A DNA stretch of 64,000 nucleotides from Megascapheus bottae (Eukaryota; Chordata; Mammalia; Rodentia; Geomyidae). How positions within the stretch are numbered: the first letter of the stretch is position 1; every line of letters starts with the position of its first letter. The notes under the pieces were generated by a model, which worked only from the letters and a program-made list of their open reading frames with translations, did not search any database and was not told the DNA's origin. The DNA lies in contig JANJXV010000025.1 in assembly GCA_024803745.1 (NCBI GenBank), positions 22,579,110 to 22,643,109 on the forward strand. The letters are read 5' to 3'. Positions 22,301 to 37,300 of this stretch are shown here, piece by piece. Position numbers and translations under genes: made by a program.

Positions 22301-25300
22301 AGGCTAGCACTCTACCACTTGAGCCACAGCACCACTTCTGGCTTTTTCTGTGTATGTGGTACTGAGGAATCAAACCCAGGGCTTTGTGCATGCTAGGCAG
22401 GCACTCTACCACTAAGCCAAACTCCCAGCCTTGAGTGATAGGATTTTGTAGGAGAGTTTCTTAGATTTGTGACAGCCACCTCAGGCAGCCTCTAAGTTAG
22501 TAAATGTACTGTACTCTATCCATGGATTTCTTTTTGTCAGTCCTGAGGTTTGAACTCTGGGCCCTGAGCCTGCTAGGGAGGTAATCTACCCCTGAACCTT
22601 ACCTCCAGCAGCCTCTCTCTTTTTTCACCTTCAGGTTTTTTTGTTTTGTTTTGTTTTGTTTTTGTCATCCATCATAGGACTTGAACTCTGGGCCTGGGCA
22701 CTGTCCCTGAGCTCTTCAGCTCAAGGCTACCGCCTTACCCTTGGAGCCACAGTGCTACTTTCGGTTTTCTAGTGGTTAATTGGAGATAAGAGTCTCACGG
22801 ACTTTAATGTCTGGGCTGGCAAGGATAATAGGTGTGAGCCACCACACCTGGCTGGTTATTTTTGAAGTAGGGTCTTACTTCCTACCTGGTTATAGTCCTA
22901 GACTACAGTTCAACCTATTTTAAGTTTCTCATTGTAGCTGGGATGACAGGTGCATATTACCACATCTAGCCAGCTTCTTCCATTGATGGTGTCTTAAGGA
23001 CTTTTCTGCCCAGGCCGGTCTAGAACCATGGTCCTTCCAATATCAGCCTCCCAAATAGAATTGTAAGTGTAAGCTTTTATGTTTTATTTTTTAAAGATGG
23101 GGCCTCTAATAGAGAACATCCTGAGTGCTACCTGCCTGCAATCTACTCTGCTTGCTCATGTTCCTTACTTAGAAAAGAAATTATTTGGTAATGTGTTACA
23201 TTAAGTTTTTTTCTTAAATTTGTGTTGTGGTTGTTTTAATAAGTCATTTCCCTATGTTTCAGTCTTTAACTCATTAGTATCTAACTTTATGGTGTTAAGG
23301 GCTTTTATTTAATGATTTTTTTTCTAAAAATATGGTTATGATTTAGGAAACAGAAGAAAAGGAAACTTGGGTAGTAGTAATATTACTATTCCTGGGAATC
23401 TGCTGTTCTACAAATCTTATTGAAACCCCATTTAGGTCAGAACATTGAAGACTATAGCCAAATTTTTTTCCCTCTCAAGAATCCGAAGTAGTTGGCTAGG
23501 TGTGGTGGAGATTTAAAAAAAAAAAAAATCAGAAGTAAATATTGTGTTTTGTGTTTTGCTATGCTATTAAATTTTTGTTGTGTGAGTGTGTGTGTGCACT
23601 CATACTCACACACAGACCAGGGATCAGACCCAGGCTTGTGTGTACTAAGCTGCTAAGCGTGTGCTCTAGCACTGACCCCAGCCCCAGTAATTGGTGTTTA
23701 ACTCTGAACATATTGGTTGTATTTTTTATTTCATAGGCAACTAAGCCTTTTCTGGAGGAAGAAGAATTACTTAGAGGGGTTTGTCGATACTGGGTATTGT
23801 AAAAGTTTCTTTTAAATTTCTAGGTGACTTACTAAGTAACCTGTTGCAGAGTCCTAGCTCAGCCAAATTATTGAATCAGCCTATCCCCATCCTTGACGCG
23901 GAGAGTGAGTATATCTGTTCTCTGGCCTTGGAGTGTCTGGCCCATCTCTTCAGTTGGATTCCTCTGTCTGCCAGCATCACCCCATCCCTCCTCACCACCA
24001 TCTTCCACTTTGCACGCTTTGGCTGTGATGTCCGGGCCAGAAAGATGGCATCAGTGAATGGCAGCAGCCAGAACTGTGTCTCGGGACAGGAGCGTGGCCG
24101 GCTTGGTGTGCTGGCCATGTCCTGCATCAATGAACTCATGTCCAAAAACTGTGTGCCTATGGAGTTTGAGGAGTATTTGCTGCGTATGTTCCAGCAGACT
24201 TTCTACCTCCTGCAGAAGATCACCCGGGATAACAATGCCCACACGGTGAAGAGCAGGCTAGAAGAGCTTGACGAGAGGTAATGCAAAGGCCGAGTGGCTA
24301 TGCTCCAGACAGGGCTTGTTTGTTACTCCATGCCACGTGCTGTCTGTAACCTGTTTGATTTCAGAATATGGGCCTCCTGGTAAGGAACAGAAAGGTAGGT
24401 GGGTATGTATAGCAAGTCCAGGCTGAGCTAGAAGGGCTAGGGTGGTTAAGGGAAGTGAGTTGAGTGTGGAAAATGATGGTGGCTTGTGTAGGCCTGTTGT
24501 TTCTCTTCCCTGTCCGTTGATCTCCCGTCCTCCTGTCCACACCTCTGTCCCCTTCCTCACTATCTGCCTGCAGGTCTGAGGTGTGCAGGAACCAAGAGCA
24601 TGGCCCCTGCCTACGTAGGTGAGGACAGAAGAGGCTCACAGAGGTACAGGGGTTCTGTTGCTCTTCCTCACAGGATGCTGCTTGTTTTCACCATCCAGCT
24701 GTTTCCCAGTGGGCATCTTGTAGTATAGAGGAGTGTTGTTAAAATCGTGAGTTTTACAGAAATGATGCCTGCTTGCCCAAAGACAGGGTAGATATTCATG
24801 AGGGTATAGTATAGTCAGTGTGGCACACACCTGTATTGCTTTGCTGCTTCATATTTAATAGAGTCTAAAATTCTTCAGGCCTGTTTCCCTAAAGTCCTTT
24901 AGGAGATGATTTCATTGTAATAGTTTGAGATAGGGTTGCATTATTTATTTCTTGTGTAGATGATGTCATTTATGAACCTTATGACTGACTAACCAGATGC
25001 TACTGCTGTATAGATAAAGGCAGTCAAAACCTGCCCTGAGGACTGTTGAGAAGCATTCAAGTAGATACATTATATTGGATTACTAAATGTTTACATTGAC
25101 TGGCAGAAAATTGTTACTATTTCAATTAATTTTCCTTTCCCTGCCTTTTTTATTTTTTGCCAGTCTTGGGCTTAAGCTCAGGGCCTGAGGACTGCCCTTG
25201 TACTTTCTCAAGGCTAGAACTCTATCACTTGAGCCTCAGCACCACTTCCAGCTTTTTTCTATGTATATGACACTGAGGAATCCGGGGCTTCATGCATGCT

Positions 25301-28300
25301 AGGCAAGCACTCTACCACTAAGACAAATTCCTGCACGCCCCCCATCCCCCGCCTTTTTTTTTTTTAACTTCTTTTTCTTTTGTCAGTTGTGGGGCTTGAA
25401 TTCTTGGCTTGGGCACTGTCCCTGAGCGCTTCAGCTCAAAGCTACTGCCCTAACTCTGGAGCCTCAGCCCCACTTCCCATTTTGAGATAAGTCTCACAGA
25501 TGTTAGTGCCCGGGCTGGCTTTGAACCATGATCTTCAGATCTCAACCTACTGAGTAACAGGTGTGAGCCACAGGGCCTGGCTACTTCCCTGTCTTTATTA
25601 AGCTCTATAGAGTTAAGGTTATTTATTTCCTTTCTCTCAAAATATAAAAATAGAATGTCAACTGTCCAAAATCAAGAAAATTTTAGCGCTTTATTTTTTA
25701 ATTCTTTCAATTTCTTGGACTTTCCTGCCTGGCTTTGAATTGCAATTCTCAGATCTCAGCCTCATGAGTTGCTAGATTTACAGATGTGAGCCACCAGCGC
25801 CCTGCAATGCTTTTTATATGAATTCAAGTGCTTACGTAGTCCCACAGTTCCCCGTCCTTTCTAGCTTTGTTTGAAGAAGGGTTGGCTTGCCTTCACTTGT
25901 TAATTAAAAATTGAGCTACCCATAGCAGCCAGTGACTTATTAGTTATTTTGACTTTTTTCCTTGAAGCCTGGTATGGCCTCCAAACTGTTATTTTATTGG
26001 CATAGAGAACTGTCATCATAGATTATCTGTATGCTGACTTTGTTCTGTGTAAACTTGTGTGCTTTTGCTTTTCTACTTAACCCCGTGTTTCCTATTGCCC
26101 TGGAAGCAGAAAGGTGACATAAATAATACTGTGTGCTTGTTTCCTGGCTTGTGGGTCTCACTACTAATTCTGAACAGCTCTGTCCATTCTGTTTGTGAGC
26201 TACTTAACGAAGACCTTGGCTTTTCTTCTCTTCTGCCTTTTTTTTTCTAACTTTATTGTTCATTAGCAACTATACCAGAAGGTAGACAAGGGAAAGAAAA
26301 TGAGGTGAAATCAAATCTGTATTGAATATCCTCTTCTCTGCCCCCCCCCCCCCCCACTTTTTTTCTTTGGCACACCAAAGGCTTGAACTCAGGGTCTGTG
26401 CATTGTCTTTGAGCTTCTTTTGCTCAAGGCTGGCACTCTACTACTTAAGCCACAGTGCCATTTCCTGCTTTTTCTGTGTATGTGGTACTGAGGAATCAAA
26501 CCCAGTGTTTTATACATGCTAGGCAAGCACTCTACCATTTTCCCAGCTCTTCTTTTTTTGTCTATTTTTTTTGTTTGTTTTCATGTGCTAGAGATCGAAC
26601 CCATGGCTTTGCACATGCTAGGTACATGTTCTAGCACTGAGTATAGCCTAACCCTGTGTTTTTAAAATTGGGTTGAATTTTAAGATAAGATTGATTTTGT
26701 TGGATAGTTTATGGTTCATTTTGTGGGCAGTGAGTACAGCTTCCTAAGGAGCAGTAAGCTTGCTGCTGTCCTTGAAGGTCCACGTGAAAAATACAATGCA
26801 ATACACCAACCAAAGACTGAGCAACATTCGCTGCTCTTGAGAAGTGGTTGAGTAATGCTCTCTTAGTGGTTGGAGAACCAAAGAGAAGCCCTCTGTACTT
26901 TTCTCAAAACTGAGTGTCAGTGGTTCATGCCTGTAATACTAGCTGCTCAGGAGGCTGAGATCTCAGGATCCCAATTCAAGGAAAGGAAAGCTTGTAAGAC
27001 TCTTATCTCCAGTTAACTACCAATGAAGTGGAAGTGGCACTAAGGCTCAAGTGGTAGATTGTTAGCCTGGTGTGAGAAAGTCAGCAACAGAGCCCAGGTA
27101 CTAATACGTTCAATCCCCAGGACAGGAACAAAAAACAAGAACAACCATATTAATCTTAATTTCCTTATTTTTTTTTCCAGTATTTGATCCAAGACCTAAT
27201 CCTTATGAGACAAATGAATTTAATTTTTACAGAGCCCATGTATGAGTTAGGGAGAAGTTGGCTGCCCTTGGGGACAGGTTCCAGTAACAATAGGGGGCAT
27301 TTTTCTTTTGGGGCCAGCTTTGTTTCTCTGAGGTACAATTGTCTTGTTTATTTATTTATTTTAGTTGGTTATGGGACTTGAACTCTGGGCATGGGTGTTG
27401 TCCTTGTGTTCTTCAGCTCCAGGATACTATCCTACCCCTTGAGCCACAGTACCATTTCTGGTATTCTGGTGGTTAATTGGAGATAAAAGTCTCACCGACT
27501 TTAGAGCCCGGGCTGGCTTTGAAGTGTGATCCTCTGAGTAGCTAGGATTACAGGCATGAGCCACCTGCCTGTTTTTTTTTTTAAATTTTACTTATTTCTG
27601 CTTTGAAACATAGCCTTTTGCAGTTAGGAGTTTCAGAATTAGCTTTTAGACTTCACCTAATTTTCAGCTAAGGCCTAGCATGACTTTTTAATTTCTTTAT
27701 TGTTCATGGGCCTGCACTGAGGGCCTGGGCAGTATCTGTGAGCTTTTTTGCTCAATGCTAGTGCTTTACCACTACTTCTGGGTTTTGGTTTTTTTTTTTT
27801 TTGGTGGTTAATTGGAGATAAGAGTCTCACGGACTTTCCTACTTGAGCTGGCTTTTGAGCCACAATCCTCAAATCTCAGCCTCCTGAGTAGCTAGGATTT
27901 CAGGCGTGAGCCACTGGTGCCCAGCTTTGATTTTACCATTTTGTTGGTGTCTGAAATGTAACTTTTGTAGGTGTGTCCATTTCATTTTCTAATTACCTTT
28001 TGGTATTAGGGGCTTAAAATGAGAGTTCTGACATAGGTGTGATGATGTGTTGTGTGCTTAGTAGAAAGTGCTCTGGCCTGGCCCTCACTGTCCTGAGGAA
28101 TGACTTAGTGAGCAGATGCATGGGGAACATTGGGCTGGAAATGGATGACAGCTTCCTATGCCACCAGCTGGCTGAGCTACGGGCAGCTAGGTGCATTGCC
28201 TTTTTGGGTCTCATTTGCAAAATGGGAGCATTAGACTAAGTTGTCCCCCAGGCCCATCCAGTTTTAAACACCCCCCCCCCCCGTATTAGAAAATTCCTCT

Positions 28301-31300
28301 AACATGGACTAAATGTACTGACTCAGGGCAAGAGAAGGATAAATGTGCCCAAGGGTGTGAGTCCGAGTCTGTATACTTGGATGTCAGGCCCTTGTATCAC
28401 CTTAGTCTTGGTCCAAGCACACCATTCTAATGTTGGCCTTCCAGCAAAGAAAACCAGCGTCAAGATTTGCCACATGAAGTGGCATTGCCATCTGCCCATC
28501 AGCTTCCTGTACTATCCCTTTTACTTGGGTTGGGTTGTACAGTGAATGAGTTAGACGTAGGTGAGTGAGCACTAGTTGGTAACAAGCCTTGGCGGGAGTA
28601 TCTGAGGATTAAAGCTGCTTTTCTGCTATGTTTCAGGTGGTAATGGAATGAAGGGTTGCCTGTCCTGTAGGTAATTGTTGTAGGCCTTTATATTTTTAAC
28701 TGAAAAAAATACCCATTTTTATATACTTCTGCACTGAAAGAAATTTGAATTTCTTCTAAGGAGCTGGCTGTGTTTCTTATATCTCTTGTTGTCTTGTCTC
28801 ATTTAGCTATATTGAGAAGTTTACTGACTTTCTGCGGCTCTTTGTGAGTGTTCACCTAAGGAGAATTGAGTCTTATTCCCAATTCCCTGTGCTGGAGTTT
28901 CTGACGCTGCTTTTTAAGTACACATTTCATCAGGTAAAGTACTATAGCCTCCCCTCCTTATCCCCGTCCCAGTCCCAGCCCTGGTCTCAAACATGGGGTT
29001 CAGTGAGGTAATCATATGCAAAATGAGTAGCTATAGTTTGAGTGGATTTTCTCTCTCTCTCTTTTTTTTTTTTTTTTGGTGGGTCATGGGGCTTTAACTC
29101 AGGCATTGTCCCTGAGCTCTTCAGCTCAAGGCTACCACCCTACCCTTGTGCCAAGCCCCACTTCCCATTTTCTAGAGGTTAGTTGGAGATAAAGAGTCTC
29201 AGGTCCTTTTGTGTCCTGGGCTTGGCATTTAACCTTGATCCTTGTTACAGGCAAGAGCCACCACACCCAGCTTTTTTTTTTTTTTTTTTTTTTTGCTGGT
29301 CCTGGGGCTTGAACTCAGGGATTGAGCATTGTCTTTGAGCTTTCTCAAGTCTGATGCTCTATCACTTCAGCCACAGCACCACTTCCGGCTTTTTCTATGT
29401 ATGTGGACCGAGGAATCGAATCCTGGTCTTTATGCATATTAGGCAAGCACTCTACCCATAGGCCAAATTCCTAGCCCCTGAGTGGATGTTTTATAGTAAG
29501 GATTAGGTTCAGGAGAGGGAGAGTGGAGAATATGGTTGCCTGGATTTTACATGAAATAGAACCTCAAAGCCCTTAAGAAAAGTACAACAGTCTGGGCTCT
29601 AGGACCTTGCAGAAACTTGTTTTTCTAACTAACCATTTATCCTTTTTTTTTTTGTTTTCTTTTTTTCCCTGTCCTGGGGCTTGAATTCAGGGCCTGGACA
29701 CTCTTTGAGCTTTCTCAAGGCCAGTGTTCTATCATTTGAACCACAGTACCACCTCTAGCTTTTTCTGTGTGTGTGATACCAAGGAATGGAACCCAAGGCT
29801 TTGTGTATGCTAGGCAAGCACTCTACCACTAGGCCACACTCCTGACCCTAACCATTTATTCTTGTTAGTTCCTACTTTGAGATTGCTGTTAACCTGCTTG
29901 ACAGCTCTCTTTTGCATGGTACCCTGAAAGGTACTTGACAGCTTTTTTCAGTCTTTATTGGAAAACGGAAGCCACTATATTTGAAGCCACTGTGGTTAAC
30001 TTTTGGTTTGTAGTGGAAAGAGCAGAGGAGGAGGACGATAAAGGAACCTACTTCTGTCTGTGACTGAACACTGTATCTCTGGACTGTGATTCCTTTCTCC
30101 AAAGTAGATTGGAATTGAATGAGCCTTTTCCACACAGTCTCTGATGTTAAGATAGGTTATTTTAACCAGCTTGCCCTGTCTTGCCTTATCTCATGATGTA
30201 TTCCATAACACCTCTGTCTTGTTAGGTTCCATAGGGCTCAATGGTAAAAACTGAAAGCTCCCATTGGTGATTACCAAGAAAGCAGAGAACTCTAGACATA
30301 TAGTTTTGCCATTCTGGTGGAAATAAACACTCGTGTATGTATGTTTCTGAGCAATACTTACATTAAGTGATTTCATTAACAGGTGTTTTTTTTTGTTGTT
30401 TTTTTTTGAAACCATAGCCTACTCATGAAGGTTACTTCTCTTGTTTGGACATCTGGACACTCTTTTTGGACTATCTGACAAGTAAAATAAAAAGTCGTCT
30501 CGGAGACAAGGAAGCAGTTCTTAACAGGTAAACGTCACAAACACTGATAGAAGTAGTCATTTTGCCAGTTATTCCTGTTATGGAGAGATAGCAGAACAGC
30601 TGGATCTGCTCAGTGAAACAGGCAGTCATGCCACTAAACATTAGCATTTCTCTTTTAATAGTTGAGCTTCTTCATCTTTTATGATTAAACAATATGTTGT
30701 TATTAAAATATTTAGTACATTATATATAGTTATTGGAGTTGTATATATATCCTTAGGTATGATAATGATTTTGTGTGTATGTGTATGTATGTGTGTGTAT
30801 GTATTTTATTCTTGTTTTTGTTTTTTTTTTGATTGGGTGTGGGGCTTGAACTCTGGGCCTGGGCGCTGTCTCTGAGATCTTCAGCTCAGGTCTACTGCTG
30901 TACCACTTCAGCCATAGCGCCACTTCCAATGTGTGTGTATTTTTTTTTTTTTTTTTTTTTGGTGGGTCATGGGGCTTGAACTGTGGGCCTGGGCACTGTC
31001 CCCGAGCTCTTTAGCTCAAGGCTACTGCCCTACCCCTGGAGCCATAGCCTCACTTCCCATTTTCTAATGATTAATTAGAGATAAGAGTCTCACAGTCTTT
31101 TGTACCTGGTCTTTTGTGCTCAGACTGGCTTTGAACTGCAATCCTCAGATCTCAGCCTTTTTTTTTTTTTAAATCTTTTTTAATTTTTATTTATTTATTT
31201 TGCCAGTCCTGGGCTTGAACTCAGGGCCTGAGCACTGTGCTTGGACTTTCTCAAGGCTAGAGCTCTACCACTTGAGCCTCAGCACCACTTCCGACTTTTT

Positions 31301-34300
31301 TCTATGTATGTGGTACCAAGGAATCGAACCTGGGTCTTCGTACATGCTAGGCAAGCACTCTACCACTAGGCCAAACTCCCGGCCAGATCTTAGCCTCTTT
31401 ATCTCAGCCTCCTGAGTAGCTAGGATTACTGGTTCGACCCACTGGGCCTACTTTGTGTGTGTATTTTAAAAGGCTCTCATTGTAGACATACAAACAAATA
31501 TTTGTTGAATGAATTGACATCACACCTGTGATTTGCTTTCAGTATCTCACTGGGGATAAGAAGGAAGTAGTTTAGTATATAAAAGAGATGGGGGGGCCGG
31601 GAGTTTTGCCTAGTGGTAGAGTGCTTGCCTAGCATGCGCGAATACTCGGGTTCGATTCCTCGGTACCACATATGTAGAAAAAAAGCCAGAAGTGGTGCTA
31701 AGGGTCAAGTGGCAGAGCTCTAGCCTTGAGAAAGTCCAAGAACAGTGCTCAGGCCCTGAGCCCAAGCCCAAGACTGGCAAAAAAAAAATGATAATAAAAA
31801 AAAAAATTAAAAAAAAAAAAAAGAGATGGTTGCAGCAGGGCACTGGTGGCTCATGCCTGTAATCCTAGCTACTCAGGAGGCTGAGATCCAAGGATCATGG
31901 TTCAAAGCCAGCCTGGCACTCAAGTCCATGAGACTCACCTCCAGTTAACAACCAGAAAACAGGAAGTGATGCTGTGGCTCATGGGGTAGGGCAGTAGCCT
32001 TGAGCTAAAGAGCACAGGGACAGCGGCCCAGGCTCAGAATTCAAGTCCATGACTGACAGGTGGGGGCAGGGAGACAGAGGCAGAGGGTTGTCCATGTGTT
32101 GATAATTGATGCTGAAGTTAGTTGGTGGGAATTGGGGTTTATTATGTTCTTTTTCCTATTTATATGTGTCCAAAAATGTAATATATAAATATATATTATA
32201 TATATAAGCACATGTTTTTTGTTTTTTATTGTTTGTCAGTCCTGGGACTTGGACTCAGGGCCTAGCCATTGTCCTTGGGCTTTCTCAAGGCTAGTACTCT
32301 TACCACGTGAGCCACAGTACCACTTCTTCTGTGTATGTGGCATCTAGGAATTGAACCCAGGGCTAGGGTAGCATTCCACCACTAGGCCATGCTCCTGGCC
32401 CCTATTTTAAAAACTAGGAGAATATGTGGAAGAATTTAAGGAAGAAAAGTTATCCATAATCCTATATTACAGAAATAATTGTTTAAAATTTTTTTTTGCC
32501 AGTCCTGGAGCTTGAACTCAGTGGCTGGGTATTGTCATGGAGTTCTCTTTTTTTTCTCTTAAGACTAGCACTCTACCACTTGAGCCATAGCTCCACTTCC
32601 AGCTTTTAGTGGCTAATTGAAGATAAGAGTCTCATGGACTTTTCTGCTGGGATTGGCTCTGAACCATGATTCTTAGATCCTAGCCTTCTGTTGAGTAGCT
32701 ATGATTATAGGTGTGAAGCACTGACACCTGGATAGAGGTTTGTTTTCTTCCCTTTTTCCCAGGCCATATTTCCTTGCTATATAGAAAATAGAAATCACAC
32801 TTCTATTCTAGTACAGTGTTAGTGGTGCTGAGTGGGAGAGGAGAGAAGCTGGGGATTCATTGTGTTAGGAAAAGAATGGCAACATCCATAAATAGAGAAA
32901 CCTACTATTCTCAGTATGTGGCTGTATTTCAGGCTGAAAGGAAGCAAGAATTCTGTTATACATGTAGTATTCGAATAATTTCCTAGTACATCAGTTTTCT
33001 GTTGTGTAGACACAAGGTTTATGAGAGGTAGGATTACAAGTGACCCAGCATAAGTACAAAGGATCTTAGGCAGTACTCAGTTTGGTTATTAAATTTGATT
33101 CTTGCATTGTACTGCTCAGATGAGGAGGTTACTACTTGTGAAAAGTGTCCAGTGGATGAGCAAGGTTCTACAATGTGGACCCCAAGACTGAGCATGAGAT
33201 ATTCCTAAATTTGATTTCTGTTTTTATAGTTTCTACTTGTATGTACTTGGGTAAATTATCTACCTTATAGAGGCTTGTTTCCTCATTTGTAAAATAGAGA
33301 TGGTGATTGCAGTTATTTAGACAGTAAATGAACTAACGTATTTAGAATTCTTGACACATTGTAAATGATCTATAAATGACACTAGAGAATGGAGATGGTG
33401 TTGGTCAGCCTTTTATTACTGAGAAAATACAACTGAGAAAAACACCTTAAAGGAAGAAAGGCTTTCTTGGCTTATGTTTTGGAGGTTTCAGGCCATGGTT
33501 ACTTGGCTCTGTTGCTTTTGGGTGTGGTGAGGCAGAGCATCATAGTGGGGTGTATGTGGGGAGCACAGCTGATCACCTGACTGTGGAATAGGGAGGATGT
33601 AGGGAAGGAAAGGACTGGAGATAAGATCTCCAAGCCCACAGTGACCTACTGCCTTCTACCAGGCCCTGCCTCCTAATAACCAGATTAGCTATGAACACAT
33701 CAGTGGATGAATCCACTGCTTGGGTTAGTGCCTTTGTGATTCAGTTGTCTCTGAGGCCCTGCTTCTGAACAAGGCTAGGCTTCACAGCATGGAGCTCCCC
33801 TATGTGTCTTTGAGGAGCCCTTTGCAGCCAAGCTTCAACAGTGGTGAAGTTAGTGGCACACTTTCTCCCCAAATGGGCCAGGTGGGGAGGGAGTAAGAGA
33901 AAAGCTCCACCTGGAAAGAGAAGTTGGGTTGTTTCTATAAAAACCTTTTACACGGCTAGGGTTTGGGGTTGCTAAAATTCTAAATAGAGTATTGGCATTC
34001 CAAGTTGAAGCATTTGTTCTATTTGCAAGCACTATTTTGGGGATTGTAGAACAGCTTTTAAGTTGCAGTGGTAGCAGGCCACATGTTCTGTATAGTTCAT
34101 CAGGAACTTAGGACACACGGTAGTAGATACTGGTTTTTAGTGAGTGGCTTTTATTGTATCTCTCAGGCTGTTTGAGAGAATGAACTGAAAAAAATGATTA
34201 ATATGAAAATGTGCTAAAGCATAGTCCAAATGGGAGGAAGGTGCAAAGGGTATGGTTCCACTAAAGATGCACACACTAGCACGTAACTCATATTGAACAG

Positions 34301-37300
34301 GCACGTTATTACTGCTCTGCACAGGCTATTTGTGCAAACAGATGGAACATCTCCTTTCCTGCTCTGTAATGGCAATGTTTTTTTTGGTCAGGTTTTGTGC
34401 TACTACCTTTCCTCCTGTGCTGATTCTTTTTCAGGACAGTTAGGATTTAGGGAATCATATATTTAGCAGGGTAGCCAAGTTTATTACTTTTACTTGTCTA
34501 TCCAGGAGGGTGGCACAGTCATCAGTGTCTTTTAGCTGATTTGCCTGTGTGAGCATGATATCACAGTCATCTCTGTAGTCGTTCTGACCATTTCAAATAG
34601 TACTGAGTTGTATGTATTTCATGATTTACATTCTGTTTTTCACATCTAATGATGTATACTATTTTCTGCCATTCTAGAGATAGGACAGGGCCTTTTCTTG
34701 CGAGGCAAGCGCTACTACTGAGGTATACCATGCAGCTTACTTTAAAAAATATAAGAAAAGAAAATGAAAGAGCAAAATCTCTCAAAGCCAGTGTTGAATA
34801 TGTGATGTTAATTAGTAACTGTGGCTGCTGCTTGTCCCACAGGCACCCCCTAGTGGTCTGAGCCTGTAAAGAGTGGATCAGGGTAAACTTTGGTTTATGC
34901 AGCCCCCTCATGCATTTACACAGTGTATGTTTAGGAAACTTTTAATTAGTTAATTTATTTTTGGAAAGTCCTGGGCCTAAGAACTGTCCTTGAGCTTTCT
35001 CAAGGCTAGTGCTCTGTCACTTGAGCCATAGCACCACTTCTGGCTTTTTCTGTGTGGTAACAAAGCATTGAACCCTGGGTCTTTGTGCATGCTAGGCCAG
35101 CACTCTACCACTAGACCAAGCTTCCAGCCCTTGTTTTAAGTTCAAGTTTGCTCTATAAGAGCCTCTGTATCAGAGACATGATGTTTTGTAGGAGCAACTG
35201 ATAGCATTGGCTACTGGTGATTACCATGTTTATTTTAACTGAGCGCTCCTAACTGATCAGAGTTTTTCAACAGATGAAACTATATGCCATTGCTTTTATA
35301 ATCACAGTTGTGGTGCGAGTCACTTTCAGAAGCTACAGATCTTCCAGGAAGTAGTCAACAGTGTTTACTTGGTATCTGCGATTAGAAATGTGAATGTGGT
35401 TAAGTCAGCAGTACTCAGTTCCTGTCGCTGTGGTTAAAAGGTTTTGCATCATTCCTCGCCAACAAAGTGCCAGGCATTCATTGTGAGCTACAAATTTTGA
35501 AGCATAAATGTACACAGATTTATTTTGGTCCTAGGAGCTTAGAAATTCAGAGTGTGCATGTTCCTTCCTCAGTGAGAGTACTTGAGAATCTTGATCAGAG
35601 CTAGTGAGACTGGCCTGTGTTAGTAGGCTAAGTGTTCTGGGACATGCCTTGCTGACAAAGCTGCTGATTGCAGTTGAGATGGTAACAGGAAAGGTAGAAA
35701 AGGTGCAGCATCCTTTTCCTCACTTGTACATGGAAGTTGCCTTTCTCACAGCTATTGAGAAAATAGAGCTAGTCAGTGTGTGTAGAGTGGCTGAGAGTAG
35801 GCGCTCATTAGATGAATGTTAACTGTCACCCACTTCTCTTCATGTTCCTCAATGTGAAGTCATCTGTGTAGGAACTTATTTTTACAGGAAGATGAGGAAG
35901 TGTGATTGATGAAGCAACCTAGCGTTGAGTCAGACCCTGTGAACCTCCTTGTCACATGAATACTGGCAAGTGCTGGCCACACACCAACAAAGGGATCCTA
36001 GGAAACAGGAGATTAGACTGTAAACAAACGTGAGTGGATATGAGAACATTGCTGTTTAAGAGGAAGAAGGGCTGTTGTTACAATTGACATTTGATGTTAA
36101 TAAAAAAGTGTTAATTAGGTTTAGAGTAGAGGTCTAGTAGCCTTCTAGCTCCTACTAGAAGAACATTATGCCTCAGTTTGTATCCAAGTAGTTATCTTAT
36201 AAGTTGAAAAAGTGGCTTTTTTTCTAATTTCTCTTGCAATCTCTTTGTTGTTTCACTTCTAAACATAGGGGATTTTTTTTTTAATTACAATTTTTTTTTT
36301 TTTTTTGCCAGTCCTGGGCTTGCGCTCAGGGCCTGAGCCCTGTCAAGGCTAGCGCTCTACCACTTGAGCTTCAGCACCACTTCCAGCTTTTTTTTTCTAT
36401 GCATGTGGTACTGAGGAATTGAACCTGGGTCTTCGTGCATGCTAGGCAAACGCTCTACCACTAGGCCAAACTCCCAGCCCCAACATAGGGGATTTTTATA
36501 ATCCTTCTTTTACTGTTTTCTAGTTAATTTTATTAAGATCTGTATGATTTCAGGGACTTAGAATCACACACCAGTGGCATATGTCTATGAGGCAGGAGGA
36601 TAGACAGTTTAAGGTTAAGGCCAGTCTTGGTAAAAGTAGCAGTGTGCCCCAATCTCAAGACCAAAATGAAAACAAATGGCTGAGGGTGTTGGCTCAAGCA
36701 TAGAACACTTGTCTGGGATACACAGAGCCCTGGGTTCAATTTCCAGCACTGTGAAGAAGAAAAAGGGAATGAAAAATGTATTCCATGCAAAGAATTTACC
36801 AAGAGAGGTGTGGACAAAAAATACTAAAACCAAATTAGACTTGAAGACAAAAATTTTCCCTGGGGTGGTGGTTGGGGGAACCATTCTTACTGATTGACAG
36901 ATTGATTGCCAAGGGTTGAACTCAGGGCCTGGGTACTGTCTCTAAGCTCAAGTCTGGTGTTTTCCCACTTGGAGCCACAGCTCCACTTCAGGGTTTCTGG
37001 TGTTTAGTTGGAGATGAATTTTATGGGTTTTCCTGGTCTGGCTTGCTTGGAACCATGATCGTCATATCTTAGACACCTGAGTAGCTAGGAATGGCCCAGC
37101 AAGGCCATTCTTACAATAGTAAAACATCAGTGTATTAAAATCATTTGGTCTCCAGAACGAGCAGTTAAGTAGAAAAATACCAGTGCTCCTGCTCCATTTG
37201 CTCACACCCTTGCCATTCCATGGACTCTAGCTGTTTCTTGTTTCTTCTTTCACCATGGCTCTGTTCCCTGGTAGGCTAAATAAAGGCCTCTCTTTACTGA

